64,000 nt of DNA from Roseicitreum antarcticum (GCF_014681765.1 NZ_CP061498.1:2803501-2867500); one strand, 5' to 3'; positions 27,996 to 37,440 are shown, counted from the stretch's first letter. The notes: generated by a model not told the origin, from the letters alone. A program made the numbers and translations.

Positions 27996-29624
27996 TCAAC
28001 CTCTGGCGCTGAACATGCCGGTGACACGGCCCAGCAGCATGAAGGCGCGGGCGCTGCGGGTTTCGGCAAAACGGGCAAGGTCGGCATCATCGGCCTGCGC
28101 TTCGAACACGGCAAAGCAACGGTCGAATTCGCGCAAGAAACGGTGGGCCGTATCGCGGAACACAGGGTCGCTGCGCATCCGCCCGACGGTCAGCGCCAGG
28201 CAGGAGCGGTCGCGAATCCCCCCCAGCCCGGCCACGGCGGCGCCGGGCGCGCCATCGGCAAAGGCGCGCCAGACCTCGGGGCGGGCGCGGTCGGGGCGCA
28301 GGTCATCCATATAGATCCCCTCTTGCGCGAGCACGGTCAGCACCTCTTGCGCGGCGCGGACCAGTTGGGCGGTGGCGTGATCGCCCAATGCGCGCCGCAG
28401 GGCGGCGAAGCCCTCGGTATCCTCGGCCGTTTCGGGGAAATGCAATGCGCGGATGAACTCGGCCACGCCAAGGGGCGGCTGGTCGGTATCGGTAGGCGAG
28501 TCGAGCGCCAGCGCGCTTTGCACCGCGGTGTCCAGCGACTTCGCCGCGCCGGGGCGGGGGGCGCGGTCGGGCAGGGCCGCGCGGGTCGAGGTGAACATGG
28601 CAAGCGCGGTTTCCGTCTGTTTTTGGGCCTGCGCGATGTCGTCAAGCTTCTGTTCAACGCTGGTCTTCAGGCCGACGCCTGCGGTCTGTTGCTGCGTCAG
28701 CCAGGCCTGTCGCATGGCATCCACCGCAATGTGCAGGCGGTCGGCATCGTCCTGCACGGCGCGGGCGGCGCGCAGGACGCTGACGCCCAGCCAGATCAGC
28801 CCCAGCGGAAAGACGCCCGAGGCGGCGATCATCCCGATCTCCAGCCCGCCGAAGGCCGAGAGATCGGCGCGCCACACAAACAGCGCGATCCCGGCGAGCC
28901 AGAGCGCCGTCAGAAACCCTGCGAGCCATTCGGGCGCGAGACGGCCACGCGGTCGGGGCGCTTGTGTCGGTTGCACGGCATGGGGCAGGTTCGCCAGCCC
29001 CGCTGCGGCCAGCGGGCGTAGGATGTGGTCATCTGGCGTTGGGGTGTCTGGGGCAGTGCTGTTCGGCCCATTGGGAGGCGGCGCTTGCTGGACGCCGTCC
29101 TTGGTGGTGTCCGTATTGGCCCCCCGGGTGGAGGATGATGCGGCCGGGCTGTGCGGTGCGGGCCCGTCCGCTGCCGACGCTTCGGTAGGGCGGCCCTGCT
29201 GAGCCGGGCCGATGCGCGGTCGGTCGCCGGGTGGGCTGGGTGCCGCCCGTCCGCCGTGCCCGGGTGCGTTTCGGGCCATCCCGTTTTGGCCGGTCTGGTT
29301 CTGGCCGGTCTGGTTTCGGGCGGTGTGGTTTTGGGCGGTGTGGTTTTGGGCGGTGTTGCCGGGCGCCGGGTCCACAGACCGATCCCCGCGCGGCGGTGCG
29401 GTTGGCGTGCTGCCCTGCACCCTGGTGTCCGGCCCAGAACCGCCCGGCCCCGAATTGCCCTGTCCAGAACCGCCCGGCCTCGCGTCCGCCCCGTTCGACG
29501 TGCCAAAAGGGGGCGCCTCGCCCAAACGGGCGCGATTAGCGCCGTCGGCGGGGTGCGCCTTTCCGGTTTCGTCTGCCTGGCGCTTCAGGCGCGGGGGCTG
29601 GTCGGGGCGGGGCGGTTGGGCCAT
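27996..29624 (-). CDS. Unknown two-helix membrane protein with repeat-rich N-terminus
   Basis: I do not recognise this 542-aa protein. Residues 1-225 are low-complexity (Gly, Pro, Ala, Asn, Gln, Thr), with a run of Q/N-T pentapeptides encoded by five 15-bp DNA repeats. Two hydrophobic segments follow near residues 231-251 and 260-284 (LAGFLTALWLAGIALFVW, GMIAASGVFPLGLIWLGV). A heptad-like helical part comes next (LKTSVEQKLDDIAQAQKQT). A conserved-looking domain ends the protein (PPLGVAEFIRALHFPETAED, RFLREFDRCFAVFEAQADD). The layout suggests a cytoplasmic Pro/Gly-rich arm and a C-terminal regulatory or structural domain. AGGTGA precedes the ATG; greA is 36 bp upstream. Confidence 0.75.
   Translation of the reverse strand: MAQPPRPDQPPRLKRQADETGKAHPADGANRARLGEAPPFGTSNGADARPGGSGQGNSGPGGSGPDTRVQGSTPTAPPRGDRSVDPAPGNTAQNHTAQNHTARNQTGQNQTGQNGMARNAPGHGGRAAPSPPGDRPRIGPAQQGRPTEASAADGPAPHSPAASSSTRGANTDTTKDGVQQAPPPNGPNSTAPDTPTPDDHILRPLAAAGLANLPHAVQPTQAPRPRGRLAPEWLAGFLTALWLAGIALFVWRADLSAFGGLEIGMIAASGVFPLGLIWLGVSVLRAARAVQDDADRLHIAVDAMRQAWLTQQQTAGVGLKTSVEQKLDDIAQAQKQTETALAMFTSTRAALPDRAPRPGAAKSLDTAVQSALALDSPTDTDQPPLGVAEFIRALHFPETAEDTEGFAALRRALGDHATAQLVRAAQEVLTVLAQEGIYMDDLRPDRARPEVWRAFADGAPGAAVAGLGGIRDRSCLALTVGRMRSDPVFRDTAHRFLREFDRCFAVFEAQADDADLARFAETRSARAFMLLGRVTGMFSARG
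29283..29357. repeat. Five tandem 15-bp units in the unknown membrane protein gene
   Basis: Units of form GTTTTGGGCGGTGTG run from 29283 to 29357 with few substitutions. On the minus strand they encode alternating NHTAQ/NQTGQ pentapeptides. The array can change copy number without breaking the frame. Confidence 0.85.
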
Positions 29625-29660
29625 CGGTCATTCACCTGCTTTGGCGCCCATTGCGCCGCG

Positions 29661-30131
29661 TTACTTGTAGACGATGCTCAGCACTTCATAGCTGCGCTGC
29701 CCGCCGGGGGTCTTTACCTCGACGCTGTCGCCCACTTCCTTGCCGATCAGCGCGCGCGCCAGCGGTGAGCGGATGTTGAGCATCGCACGCTCGATATCCG
29801 CCTCGGCCTCACCCACGATCTGGTAGGTTTTCTGTTCGTCGGTGTCTTCGTCCACCAGCATCACCGTCGCACCGAACTTGATTGAGCCCGACAGTTTCGA
29901 CGGGTCGATCACCTCGGCCCGCGACAACAGGCTTTCGATTTCCTTCACGCGCCCTTCGATGAAGCTCTGCTTTTCGCGGGCGGCGTGGTATTCCGCATTC
30001 TCGGACAGGTCGCCATGTTCACGCGCCTCTGCAATGGCGCGGATCACGGCGGGACGCTCCACCGACTTCAGTTTTTTCAGCTCTTCATCCAGTGAAATCT
30101 GACCGGCGCGGGTCATCGGGACTTTTTCCAT
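29661..30131 (-). CDS. greA: Transcription elongation factor GreA
   Basis: GreA rescues backtracked RNA polymerase by stimulating transcript cleavage. The 156-aa protein has the N-terminal coiled coil with [20 protein letters not shown] and [20 protein letters not shown], including the acidic tip residues, and the C-terminal FKBP-like domain with [18 protein letters not shown]. The start at 30131 ([20 protein letters not shown]) matches the alphaproteobacterial form. Upstream TATATA may be part of its -10 region. Confidence 0.97.
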   Translation of the reverse strand: MEKVPMTRAGQISLDEELKKLKSVERPAVIRAIAEAREHGDLSENAEYHAAREKQSFIEGRVKEIESLLSRAEVIDPSKLSGSIKFGATVMLVDEDTDEQKTYQIVGEAEADIERAMLNIRSPLARALIGKEVGDSVEVKTPGGQRSYEVLSIVYK

Positions 30132-30272
30132 CGGCGTGCCACCATATATAAAAAGACGGCCCGCGACCAAAGCCGGGGCAGTCAGACGTTTCGTTGCCAC
30201 CAACCTGACAGCAGGCTTCGCCGGTTTGCAAGGGGTCAGGCGCAGGGTTTGGCGTCAATCCGCGTTCGGGGT

Positions 30273-30310
30273 GCGCGAAAGCCCGCGTGATACGGCCCGG
30301 GCTTTCGCGC
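30273..30310. other. Perfect 13-bp inverted repeat between greA and ETF-QO
   Basis: GCGCGAAAGCCCG (30273-30285) is matched exactly by its complement at 30298-30310, around a 12-nt loop. It lies in the divergent promoter region. No T-run follows on either side. It could be a regulator-binding site or an RNA structure in either leader. Confidence 0.55.
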
Positions 30311-30329
30311 CAGGGCGGCGCTGTGGCCG

Positions 30330-30358
30330 TTGACCGGCCTTCGGGGGTGGGCTAGCAG
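30330..30358 (+). promoter_or_regulatory. Possible sigma70-type promoter for the ETF-QO gene
   Basis: TTGACC (30330-30335) and TAGCAG (30353-30358) are separated by 17 nt and lie about 70 nt before the start codon. The -10 match is poor, so this is tentative. Confidence 0.25.
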
Positions 30359-30426
30359 TGTGACGCAACAATGTTACGTGCAGACCCGCGCGCGCAGCCA
30401 TATCGCCATCCGAGGACGAAGTCGCC

Positions 30427-32124
30427 ATGCCCGAGAAAACCGCCAAAGCCCCCGCCGAAGCCCCTGCCGAAGCCTCTGCCGAAATCACGCGCGAAGCGAT
30501 GGAATATGACGTGGTCATCGTTGGCGCCGGGCCTGCCGGGCTTTCGGCCGCGATCCGGCTGAAGCAACTGGACCCCGACCTGAATGTCGTGGTGCTGGAA
30601 AAGGGGTCCGAGGTCGGCGCGCATATTCTGTCGGGGGCGGTGCTGGACCCGGTGGGGCTGAACGCGCTGATCCCCGATTGGCAGGCGAAGGGCGCGCCCG
30701 TTACGGTGCCGGTGCGCGACGACCGTTTCTATATTCTGGGCGAGGCCGGGCAAATGCGCATCCCCAACGCGCCGATGCCGCCCCTGATGAACAATCACGG
30801 CTGTTATATCGTCTCGATGGGCAATGTCTGCCGCTGGATGGCCGAACAGGCCGAGGCGCTGGGGGTCGAGATCTTCCCCGGCATGGCCTGCTCGGAACTG
30901 GTTTACGGCCCCGATGGCGCAGTCAAAGGCGTGGTGGCCGGTGAATTCGGCAAGAACCCAGACGGCACCCCCGGCGATCATTATGAGCCGGGGATGGAGT
31001 TGCACGGCAAATATGTTTTCCTGTCCGAAGGTGTGCGCGGGTCGCTGTCCAAGGAAGTGATGGCGAAATTCGCATTGTCGAAGGGGCATGAGCCGCAGAA
31101 ATTCGGCCTTGGCATGAAAGAGATCTGGGAGATCGACCCCGAGAAGCACCGCGAAGGCACCGTGACCCACACGATGGGCTGGCCGCTGGGCAAGAATGCG
31201 GGCGGCGGGTCGTTTATCTATCACCTCGATAAAAATCAGGTTTATGTCGGTTTCGTGGTGCATCTGAACTACGCCAACCCCTATGTTTCCCCTTATCAGG
31301 AGTTTCAGCGCTTCAAGCACCATCCCATGGTGGCCGAGTTGCTGAAAGGCGGCAAACGGGTGGCATACGGCGCGCGTGCCATCGCGGAAGGCGGCTATCA
31401 GTCGATCCCCAAGGTGGTGTTCCCGGGGGGCGCGCTGCTGGGCTGTTCGGCGGGGCTGGTCAATGTGCCGCGCATCAAGGGCAACCATAACGCGATGCTG
31501 TCAGGCATGGCCGCCGCCGAAGCTGCGCATGAAGCGATTGCCGCAGGGCGCGCGGGCGACGAACTGACGGCGTATGAGGTGGAACTGCGCAGCGGGCCCG
31601 TGGGGCGTGACCTGAAAAAGGTGCGCAATGTCAAACCATTGTGGTCGAAATACGGGTTGGTGCCCTCGCTCGTGCTGGGCGGGATGGACATGTGGACCAA
31701 TACGCTGGGGTTCTCGGTCTTCGGGACGGTGAAGCACGGCAAGACAGATGCGGCGGCGACCGGGCTGGCGGCAGATTTTGCGCCCATCGACTACCCCAAA
31801 CCCGATGGCAAGCTGTCGTTTGACCGGCTGACCAATGTGGCATTCTCGTTCACCAACCATGAGGAAAGCCAGCCTGTGCATCTGACGCTGAAAGATGCCT
31901 CGGTGCCTATCGCGGTCAACTTGCCGAAATACGCCGAACCCGCGCAACGCTACTGCCCCGCCGGGGTCTATGAGGTGGTGCAGGAGGGCGATGCCGAGCC
32001 ACGCTTTGTCATCAACTTCCAGAACTGCGTGCATTGCAAGACCTGCGATATCAAGGACCCCAGCCAGAATATCCACTGGGTCACGCCGCAGGGCGGCGAC
32101 GGGCCGAATTATCCGAATATGTAA
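30427..32124 (+). CDS. Electron transfer flavoprotein-ubiquinone oxidoreductase
   Basis: ETF-QO passes electrons from acyl-CoA and other dehydrogenases, via ETF, to ubiquinone in the membrane. The 565-aa protein has a short Ala/Glu-rich lead, then the FAD-binding YDVVIVGAGPAGLSAAIRLK. Further on are KEIWEIDPEKHREGTVTHTM, the ubiquinone-binding region GCSAGLVNVPRIKGNHNAML and the C-terminal 4Fe-4S site. The last has an upstream Cys in RYCPAGVYEV and the cluster NCVHCKTCDIKDPSQNI. It fits functionally with the acyl-CoA dehydrogenase in this window, though not adjacent. The TPR gene follows after 156 bp. Confidence 0.96.
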   Translation: MPEKTAKAPAEAPAEASAEITREAMEYDVVIVGAGPAGLSAAIRLKQLDPDLNVVVLEKGSEVGAHILSGAVLDPVGLNALIPDWQAKGAPVTVPVRDDRFYILGEAGQMRIPNAPMPPLMNNHGCYIVSMGNVCRWMAEQAEALGVEIFPGMACSELVYGPDGAVKGVVAGEFGKNPDGTPGDHYEPGMELHGKYVFLSEGVRGSLSKEVMAKFALSKGHEPQKFGLGMKEIWEIDPEKHREGTVTHTMGWPLGKNAGGGSFIYHLDKNQVYVGFVVHLNYANPYVSPYQEFQRFKHHPMVAELLKGGKRVAYGARAIAEGGYQSIPKVVFPGGALLGCSAGLVNVPRIKGNHNAMLSGMAAAEAAHEAIAAGRAGDELTAYEVELRSGPVGRDLKKVRNVKPLWSKYGLVPSLVLGGMDMWTNTLGFSVFGTVKHGKTDAAATGLAADFAPIDYPKPDGKLSFDRLTNVAFSFTNHEESQPVHLTLKDASVPIAVNLPKYAEPAQRYCPAGVYEVVQEGDAEPRFVINFQNCVHCKTCDIKDPSQNIHWVTPQGGDGPNYPNM

Positions 32125-32280
32125 CCTTTGCGTGTAATCGCTGGGTGGTGCCGCCATATTGCGCGGCGATTGATTGCCAGTGCGGGGGGCAGCCACTAGG
32201 GTTGAGGCAACACGGGTCTGGCCCGGCTTTGGGTGTTACATCGCCGGATCAGCCCGATACCGGGTTTGAAGGAGCGGCGT

Positions 32281-33984
32281 GTGCGCGTTATTGGGAAATT
32301 TTGGGTTGCTGCGATGTTCTGGGCGGCCCTGGGAAGTGGTGCGGCCGGGGCGCAGGAACGTGCGGGGCCATTCTTGGCCGCGCGTGCTGCCAGCGGCATC
32401 GGCGACCATGCCCCTGCGGCATTGTATTTTGGCCGCGTTCTGCTGGCTGACCCTGAAAATCCGGTGTTTCTGGAAGGCGGCGTGCTGGCCAATGCTGCGA
32501 CTGGTGACATTGAAACCGCGCTGGCGCTGGCGCGGCGCATGGTCGATCTGGGCATAAGCAGCCAGATCGCCAACCTGGTGGTGTTGGCGGGTGATTTCGC
32601 ACAGGGCGATTATGCCGCGGTGCTGGAAAGCCAGGCCGCAGGGCGTGAGGCCGGGGTGCTGGTCGACGCGCTGGCGACCGGCTGGGCGCATCTGGGGCAG
32701 GGCAGCATGTCCGAGTCGCTGGCTGCCTTCGACACCTTGGTCGCGGATGATGCCATGGCCTCGTTCGGGCTGAACCAGAAGGCGTTCGCGTTGGCCATGG
32801 TGGGCGATCTGGAAGCTGCCGAGGCGATTTTTGCCGGGGCCGATGGGCCGGTGGCCATGAACCGCCGGTCGGTGCTGGCGCATGTCGCCATCCTCAGCCA
32901 GCTTGACCGGATGGAAGAGGCGACCGCGCTGATCAACGACATGTTTGACGTGGATGCCGAGGCCGATATTCTGGCAATCCGCGCTGCGCTGGCCGATGGG
33001 GAGCGCATTCCCCTGACCACCGTGACCACGCCGCAAGACGGTCTGGCCGAGGCGCTGTTCAGCGTCGCGGGCGCGCTGTCCAGCGATCCGGCCGATGAAT
33101 TCGCCCTGCTGCATGCACGGCTTACGCTTTATCTGCGACCCGATCATGCCGATGCGGCGCTGCTGGCGGGCCGGTTGCTGGCGCAGGCGGGGCAATATGC
33201 GCTGGCCGATGAGGCTTATGCCCAGATCCCCGAAGATGATCCCTTCGCCCTTGGCGCGCAACTGGGCCGGGCGCAGGCGCTTTACAATGAGGGCGATTCA
33301 GAGGGCGCCATTGACCAATTGCGCAGCCTGAGCGAAACGCATCCCACGTCGGTCATCGCGCATAACACGCTGGGCGATTTCCTGCGCCGGGAAGAACGCT
33401 TCGATGGTGCCATCGCGGCCTACGGCCGCGCGATCGACCTGCTGGACCCGCCCGAATCCCGGCATTGGGTGGTCTTTTATTCGCGCGCAACCAGCCATGA
33501 CCGATCGGGTGACTGGCCCAGCGCCGAGTCGGACTTTCGCCGGGCGCTGGAACTGGCACCGGAACAGCCGGGCGTCCTGAACGACCTGGGCTATTCGATG
33601 ACCGAACAGGGCGGGAACCTGGAAGAGGCGCTGGCGATGATCGAACGCGCCGTGGAAGCGGAACCCGACAACGGCTTTTTCGTCGACAGTCTCGCCTGGG
33701 CGTTGTTCCGCATGGGCCGGTATGACGAAGCCGTCGCCCCGATGGAACGCGCGTCCCAATTGCTGCCTGTCGATCCGGTGCTGACCGATCACCTGGGCGA
33801 TGTCTATTGGGCCGTGGACCGGCAAAGGGAAGCGCGGTTTCAATGGCGGCGCGCCTTGTCCTACGGCGAACATCCGGGCCTGGACCTGGAGCGCCTGCGC
33901 CGCAAGCTGGAGGTCGGGCTGGACCGCGTGCTGGAAGAGGAAGGCGCAGAGCCGCTGCGTGCCCGCGATGCCAACGGGAACTGA
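32281..33984 (+). CDS. TPR-repeat protein, probably exported (GTG start)
   Basis: The protein consists mostly of tetratricopeptide repeats, which form a superhelical scaffold for protein contacts. GTG at 32281 is the start because AAGGAG lies 6 nt upstream; it gives 567 aa with an N-terminal signal-like segment ([20 protein letters not shown]). Clear TPR motifs occur in the C-terminal third ([60 protein letters not shown]). Partners are unknown. The gene overlaps ispE by 17 bp, a linkage typical of Rhodobacteraceae. Confidence 0.88.
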   Translation: MRVIGKFWVAAMFWAALGSGAAGAQERAGPFLAARAASGIGDHAPAALYFGRVLLADPENPVFLEGGVLANAATGDIETALALARRMVDLGISSQIANLVVLAGDFAQGDYAAVLESQAAGREAGVLVDALATGWAHLGQGSMSESLAAFDTLVADDAMASFGLNQKAFALAMVGDLEAAEAIFAGADGPVAMNRRSVLAHVAILSQLDRMEEATALINDMFDVDAEADILAIRAALADGERIPLTTVTTPQDGLAEALFSVAGALSSDPADEFALLHARLTLYLRPDHADAALLAGRLLAQAGQYALADEAYAQIPEDDPFALGAQLGRAQALYNEGDSEGAIDQLRSLSETHPTSVIAHNTLGDFLRREERFDGAIAAYGRAIDLLDPPESRHWVVFYSRATSHDRSGDWPSAESDFRRALELAPEQPGVLNDLGYSMTEQGGNLEEALAMIERAVEAEPDNGFFVDSLAWALFRMGRYDEAVAPMERASQLLPVDPVLTDHLGDVYWAVDRQREARFQWRRALSYGEHPGLDLERLRRKLEVGLDRVLEEEGAEPLRARDANGN

Positions 33985-34894
33985 GGCCGTTCCGTTGGAC
34001 GCTGCAGTGGTGGACGCTCCAGTGGTGAACGGCGCAGTGGTGGACGGCGCGCTGGCGGAACCCGCGCGGGCCAAGATCAACCTGACCTTGCATGTCACGG
34101 GCCGCCGCGCGGATGGGTATCACCTGCTCGATAGTCTGGTGGTGTTTGCTGATGTCGGCGATGTGGTCAGCGCTGAACCCGCCGATGCCCTCAGCCTGTC
34201 GGTCATCGGCCCGCGAGGGGCGGGGGTACCGGTGGGAGCCGATAATCTGGTGTTTCGCGCCGCAAAGCTGATGGCGCCGGGCGGGGGGGCGCGGCTGACG
34301 CTGGACAAGCACTTGCCTGCGGCATCCGGTATCGGCGGCGGGTCGGCAGATGCGGCGGCGTGCTTGCGTGTTCTTGCGCACCTGTGGGGCTGTGAGCTGC
34401 CCCCGCTGGCCGATCAGCTGCGCCTTGGGGCCGATGTGCCGGTCTGCGTTGTCAGCCGCCCGTGCCGCATGACGGGCATCGGCGAGGGGTTGGCGCCCGT
34501 CCCCCGCCTGCCGCCGGTATGGTTGCTGTTGGTCAATCCCGGGGTGGGGTTGGAAACGCCACAGGTGTTTCGCGCGCTGACGACCGCCGACCATGCGCCG
34601 ATGCCGCAAGATTTGCCTGTCTGGGCGGATGCCGCCGATCTGGCTTTTTGGTTGGCGGCGCAGCGCAACGACCTGCAACCTGCGGCCATCGCCTGCGCGC
34701 CCGTTGTAGGACAGGTGCTGGACGCCGTCGGGTCAACGGCAGAGTGTCTGCTGGCCCGGATGTCGGGGTCTGGCGCGACGTGTTTTGGCGTCTATGCCAG
34801 CCGCACGGCGGCGGACCGCGCTGCGGACACGATGCGCATCGCGCACCCCGATTGGTGGGTCGCGGCGACGGGGCTGCATGGGGCAGGGACATAG
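33968..34894 (+). CDS. ispE: 4-(cytidine 5'-diphospho)-2-C-methyl-D-erythritol kinase
   Basis: IspE phosphorylates CDP-ME in the MEP pathway of isoprenoid synthesis. The GHMP kinase signatures are [20 protein letters not shown] near the N-terminus and [20 protein letters not shown] (ATP loop) in the middle, plus [15 protein letters not shown] at the end. The ATG at 33968 gives 308 aa and lies inside the TPR gene; no good Shine-Dalgarno is seen, so a GTG in the following repeat is possible. About 25 residues before the kinase fold are repeat-encoded ([16 protein letters not shown]). The isoprenoid link with the adjacent polyprenyl synthase is notable. Confidence 0.93.
   Translation: MPTGTEAVPLDAAVVDAPVVNGAVVDGALAEPARAKINLTLHVTGRRADGYHLLDSLVVFADVGDVVSAEPADALSLSVIGPRGAGVPVGADNLVFRAAKLMAPGGGARLTLDKHLPAASGIGGGSADAAACLRVLAHLWGCELPPLADQLRLGADVPVCVVSRPCRMTGIGEGLAPVPRLPPVWLLLVNPGVGLETPQVFRALTTADHAPMPQDLPVWADAADLAFWLAAQRNDLQPAAIACAPVVGQVLDAVGSTAECLLARMSGSGATCFGVYASRTAADRAADTMRIAHPDWWVAATGLHGAGT
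34004..34048 (+). repeat. Three 15-bp tandem units at the ispE 5' end
   Basis: Units of form GCAGTGGTGGACGGC (34004-34018, 34019-34033, 34034-34048) encode a hydrophobic AVVDG-like pentapeptide in the N-terminal extension of IspE. Each unit contains in-frame GTG codons that could act as alternative starts. Confidence 0.8.
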
Positions 34895-34955
34895 CCAGGA
34901 TTTTGGCCCAAACCGCAGCGGGCCCCACTCGGAATGCGCCGTACCCGCAATGGGC

Positions 34956-35028
34956 GGCGGCACGGGGCTGAGCGCGACACGGGGCTCAGCGCGACACGGG
35001 GCAGAGCGCGGCACGGGGCTGGGCGCGG
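34956..35028. repeat. 17-bp tandem repeat array between ispE and the polyprenyl synthase gene
   Basis: About four units of form GCGCGACACGGGGCTCA (34956-34971, 34972-34988, 34989-35005, 35006-35022) run with one to three substitutions, ending at the polyprenyl synthase stop codon. The two genes converge here, so the array occupies most of their shared 3' region. Confidence 0.85.
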
Positions 35029-35029
35029 A

Positions 35030-36031
35030 TCAGTTCAGCCGCGCAACCACGTAATCGGCCAGATCGCGCAGCATGTCGCGCAGGGGATGCGCGGGCAGGT
35101 GGTTCAGCGCCGTTTTGGCGCGGCCAGCCCAGATCATCGCCTCGGCCCGGGTGCTGCCAAGCGTGTCGTGGCGCTGCATCAGGGCCATGGCATGTGACAG
35201 GTCGCCTTCGTGCTGGTCGCCCTCGGCGATCACCCGGTGCCAGAAGGCGCGTTCCTCGCTCGAGGCGGCGGCAACGGCGCGGATGACCGGCAGGGTCAGT
35301 TTGCGTTCGCGAAAGTCATCGCCGATGTTCTTGCCGATGTCCGCGCCCGCACCGCCGTAATCCAGCAGGTCATCGACGATCTGGAAACTGATCCCCAGCG
35401 CGTCGCCATAGGTGTACAGCGCCTGCACCTGTGCGTCAGGCATGTCAGCGATCACGCCGCCCACCTGCGTTGCGGCGGAAAACAGCGCCGCTGTCTTGCC
35501 CCGGATGATTTGCAGATACACCGCCTCGGTTGTCCCCAGATCCTGTGCGGCGGTCAGTTGCAGAACCTCGCCTTCGGCGATCGTGGCCGAGGCATTGGCA
35601 AGGATGTCCAACACTTGCAGATTGCCCGGCTCAACCATAAGTTGAAATGCGCGGGCAAACAGGTAATCGCCCACCAGCACCGAGGACTTGTTGTCCCACA
35701 ACAGGTTTGCTGTGGGCCGCCCGCGCCGCTGGCCGCTTTCGTCCACCACGTCGTCATGCAGCAGCGTGGCAGTGTGGATGAATTCCACGGTCGCGGCCAG
35801 ATGCACATGGTAGGGGCCGGTGTACCCGCACATCCGCGACGCGGCCAGCGTCAGCATGGGGCGCAGGCGCTTGCCGCCTGCCTCGATCAGATGGGCGGTC
35901 ACCTCGGGGATGCGCGGCGCGTGTTCGGACACCATCCGCGCCCGGATCAGCGCGTTGACCTGCGCCAGATCATCGGCCAGTATCTCGGCCAGTCGGTCAT
36001 GTGGTTTTGTCTGCGCGTGATCCAAGCTCAT
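35030..36031 (-). CDS. Trans-polyprenyl diphosphate synthase (ubiquinone side chain)
   Basis: The enzyme condenses isopentenyl diphosphate units into the long prenyl tail of ubiquinone. The 333-aa protein has the two Asp-rich motifs, LLHDDVVDESGQRRG (FARM) and FQIVDDLLDYGGAG (SARM), plus GGKRLRPMLTLAASR. Length and motif spacing fit octaprenyl/decaprenyl synthases (IspB/DdsA); chain length cannot be read here. The ATG at 36031 has AAAGG upstream (6 nt). The tail ends in the tandem repeat array. It is divergent from the DUF2007 gene. Confidence 0.93.
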   Translation of the reverse strand: MSLDHAQTKPHDRLAEILADDLAQVNALIRARMVSEHAPRIPEVTAHLIEAGGKRLRPMLTLAASRMCGYTGPYHVHLAATVEFIHTATLLHDDVVDESGQRRGRPTANLLWDNKSSVLVGDYLFARAFQLMVEPGNLQVLDILANASATIAEGEVLQLTAAQDLGTTEAVYLQIIRGKTAALFSAATQVGGVIADMPDAQVQALYTYGDALGISFQIVDDLLDYGGAGADIGKNIGDDFRERKLTLPVIRAVAAASSEERAFWHRVIAEGDQHEGDLSHAMALMQRHDTLGSTRAEAMIWAGRAKTALNHLPAHPLRDMLRDLADYVVARLN

Positions 36032-36087
36032 TCCCAGCCTTTTGATATTTTCTCGACAATAGCGGTCCATTGCCGTTAGATCGCCCC

Positions 36088-36303
36088 ATGAAAGAGCTGC
36101 TGCGTACCACTAACCCGACCATTATTCCCTATGCAACGGCCCTGTTGCAAGGCGAGGGCATCGAGGTCTTCGCGCTCGACAGTCACATGAGCAACATGGA
36201 AGGCTCCATCGGGGTTTTTCCGCGTCGCCTTATGGTGCGGCGTGAGGATCATTTTCGCGCCCTCTCTGTCTTGAAAGACAATAATATACCCGTGGACAGT
36301 TGA
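36088..36303 (+). CDS. DUF2007 domain protein
   Basis: A 71-aa protein of the DUF2007 family (putative signal-transducing protein type): ELLRTTNPTIIPYATALLQG and VFALDSHMSNMEGSIGVFPR are the typical segments. The start at 36088 (ATG) is chosen over an upstream TTG. The function is not known. It is 4 bp upstream of the methyltransferase gene, suggesting one operon. Confidence 0.85.
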   Translation: MKELLRTTNPTIIPYATALLQGEGIEVFALDSHMSNMEGSIGVFPRRLMVRREDHFRALSVLKDNNIPVDS

Positions 36304-36307
36304 CACC

Positions 36308-37090
36308 ATGAACGTAACCGATGCGGCACTAAGCCGCGATGCGTTTCTGGATGGCCGGGTGATGGCATGGCAGCCGCGTGTCGGCTACCGCGCGGCGACT
36401 GATCCGGTGTTCCTTGCCGCCGCTTTGCCCGCCCAGGCGGGCGATGCCGTGCTGGAACTGGGGTGCGGCGTGGGTGTGGCCAGCCTGTGCCTTGCCCACA
36501 GGGTGCCCGGGTTGGTGCATGCCGCGTTGGAACTTCAGACGGATTACGCGGTGCTGGCCCGCCGCAACGCAGATGAGGCCGGTGTGGCGTTGGATGTGCT
36601 GGACGGCGATGTCGCCCGCCCGCCCGCCGTGCTGCGCGGACGGGTCTTCGACCATGTATTTGCCAATCCGCCCTATTACGATGCGGGCGGCCCGCAGGCG
36701 GATGACCCGGGCCGCGACCGCGCATTGCGCGAAGCGACCCCTTTGGCCACCTGGGTAGATACCGCGCTGCGCCGTACGCGTCCGGGCGGTTGGATCACGC
36801 TGATCCACCTGACCACGCGGCTGCCGGACCTTCTGGCAGCGCTGTCACCGCGTGCTGGCGCGATCACGGTCCTGCCGCTGGCAGCGCGGCAGGGACAGGC
36901 GGCGCGGCGGGTTATCGTGCGGGCGCGCAAGGGTGCGCGGAGCCCCTTTACCCTGTTGCCGCCCTTCGTGATCCACGACGGCGCGGCGCACATGGGCGAT
37001 GGTGACAGCTTTACGCCCGCCGCGCGCAGTATTTTGCGCGATGGCGCGGCATTTGCCTTTGAAACGTCCGTGCCGCGTGGCGGGATTTAA
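36308..37090 (+). CDS. tRNA1(Val) N6-adenine methyltransferase-like protein
   Basis: This class I SAM-dependent methyltransferase (260 aa) resembles TrmN6/YfiC, which makes m6A37 in tRNA1Val. The SAM motif is DAVLELGCGVGVASLCLAH (about residues 42-60) and the catalytic motif is FANPPYYDAGG (about residue 118), an NPPY type for N6-adenine methylation. The preceding GYRAATDPVFLAAALP is also family-like. The precise substrate is inferred from the family. Confidence 0.87.
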   Translation: MNVTDAALSRDAFLDGRVMAWQPRVGYRAATDPVFLAAALPAQAGDAVLELGCGVGVASLCLAHRVPGLVHAALELQTDYAVLARRNADEAGVALDVLDGDVARPPAVLRGRVFDHVFANPPYYDAGGPQADDPGRDRALREATPLATWVDTALRRTRPGGWITLIHLTTRLPDLLAALSPRAGAITVLPLAARQGQAARRVIVRARKGARSPFTLLPPFVIHDGAAHMGDGDSFTPAARSILRDGAAFAFETSVPRGGI

Positions 37091-37191
37091 CCCTTGGGGC
37101 ATAATTCCGCCGGGCGATGTGAGTCTTTGGTGACAAACGCGGTCTTCTGTGGTGCAATCAAATTGTTACATTCAACCAGAGGAGGACTTAA

Positions 37192-37359
37192 ATGTCTTTG
37201 ACTTCGCATCTTCAGGAACTGCGCCGGAAGCACGAACACCTCTCTGAGCGGGTCGAACAGGAGCAACGCAGCCCTGGCGCCAGCACCCACAACATCGCCC
37301 AAATGAAGAAACAAAAGCTGCGGCTGAAAGAACAGATCACCCGGCTGTCGGACGCCTGA
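37192..37359 (+). CDS. YdcH family (DUF465) small protein
   Basis: A 55-aa ORF begins MSLTSHLQELRRKHEHLSER and ends KQKLRLKEQITRLSDA. The helical, charged composition and the HxxL...IxxLKKxKLxLKDxI-like pattern match the DUF465/YdcH family of unknown role. A strong GAGGAGG Shine-Dalgarno precedes the ATG, and an intrinsic terminator follows. It is probably monocistronic. Confidence 0.9.
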   Translation: MSLTSHLQELRRKHEHLSERVEQEQRSPGASTHNIAQMKKQKLRLKEQITRLSDA

Positions 37360-37402
37360 ACAACAGGCCAAGCCACCGGGCGTCGCCCGGCCGATAAAAC
37401 AA

Positions 37403-37440
37403 CCCGGCCCTGTTGGAAACAGGACCGGGATTTTTCTTTT
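37403..37440 (+). terminator. Intrinsic terminator of the ydcH gene
   Basis: A stem of ten pairs (CCCGG and CCTGT with ACAGG and CCGGG, one C/A mismatch) is followed by ATTTTTCTTTT. It ends the + strand unit before the convergent phbB gene. Confidence 0.85.

Noticed and set aside
34956-35028. 17-bp array considered as a CRISPR
   Set aside because: Units abut without spacers; a simple tandem array.
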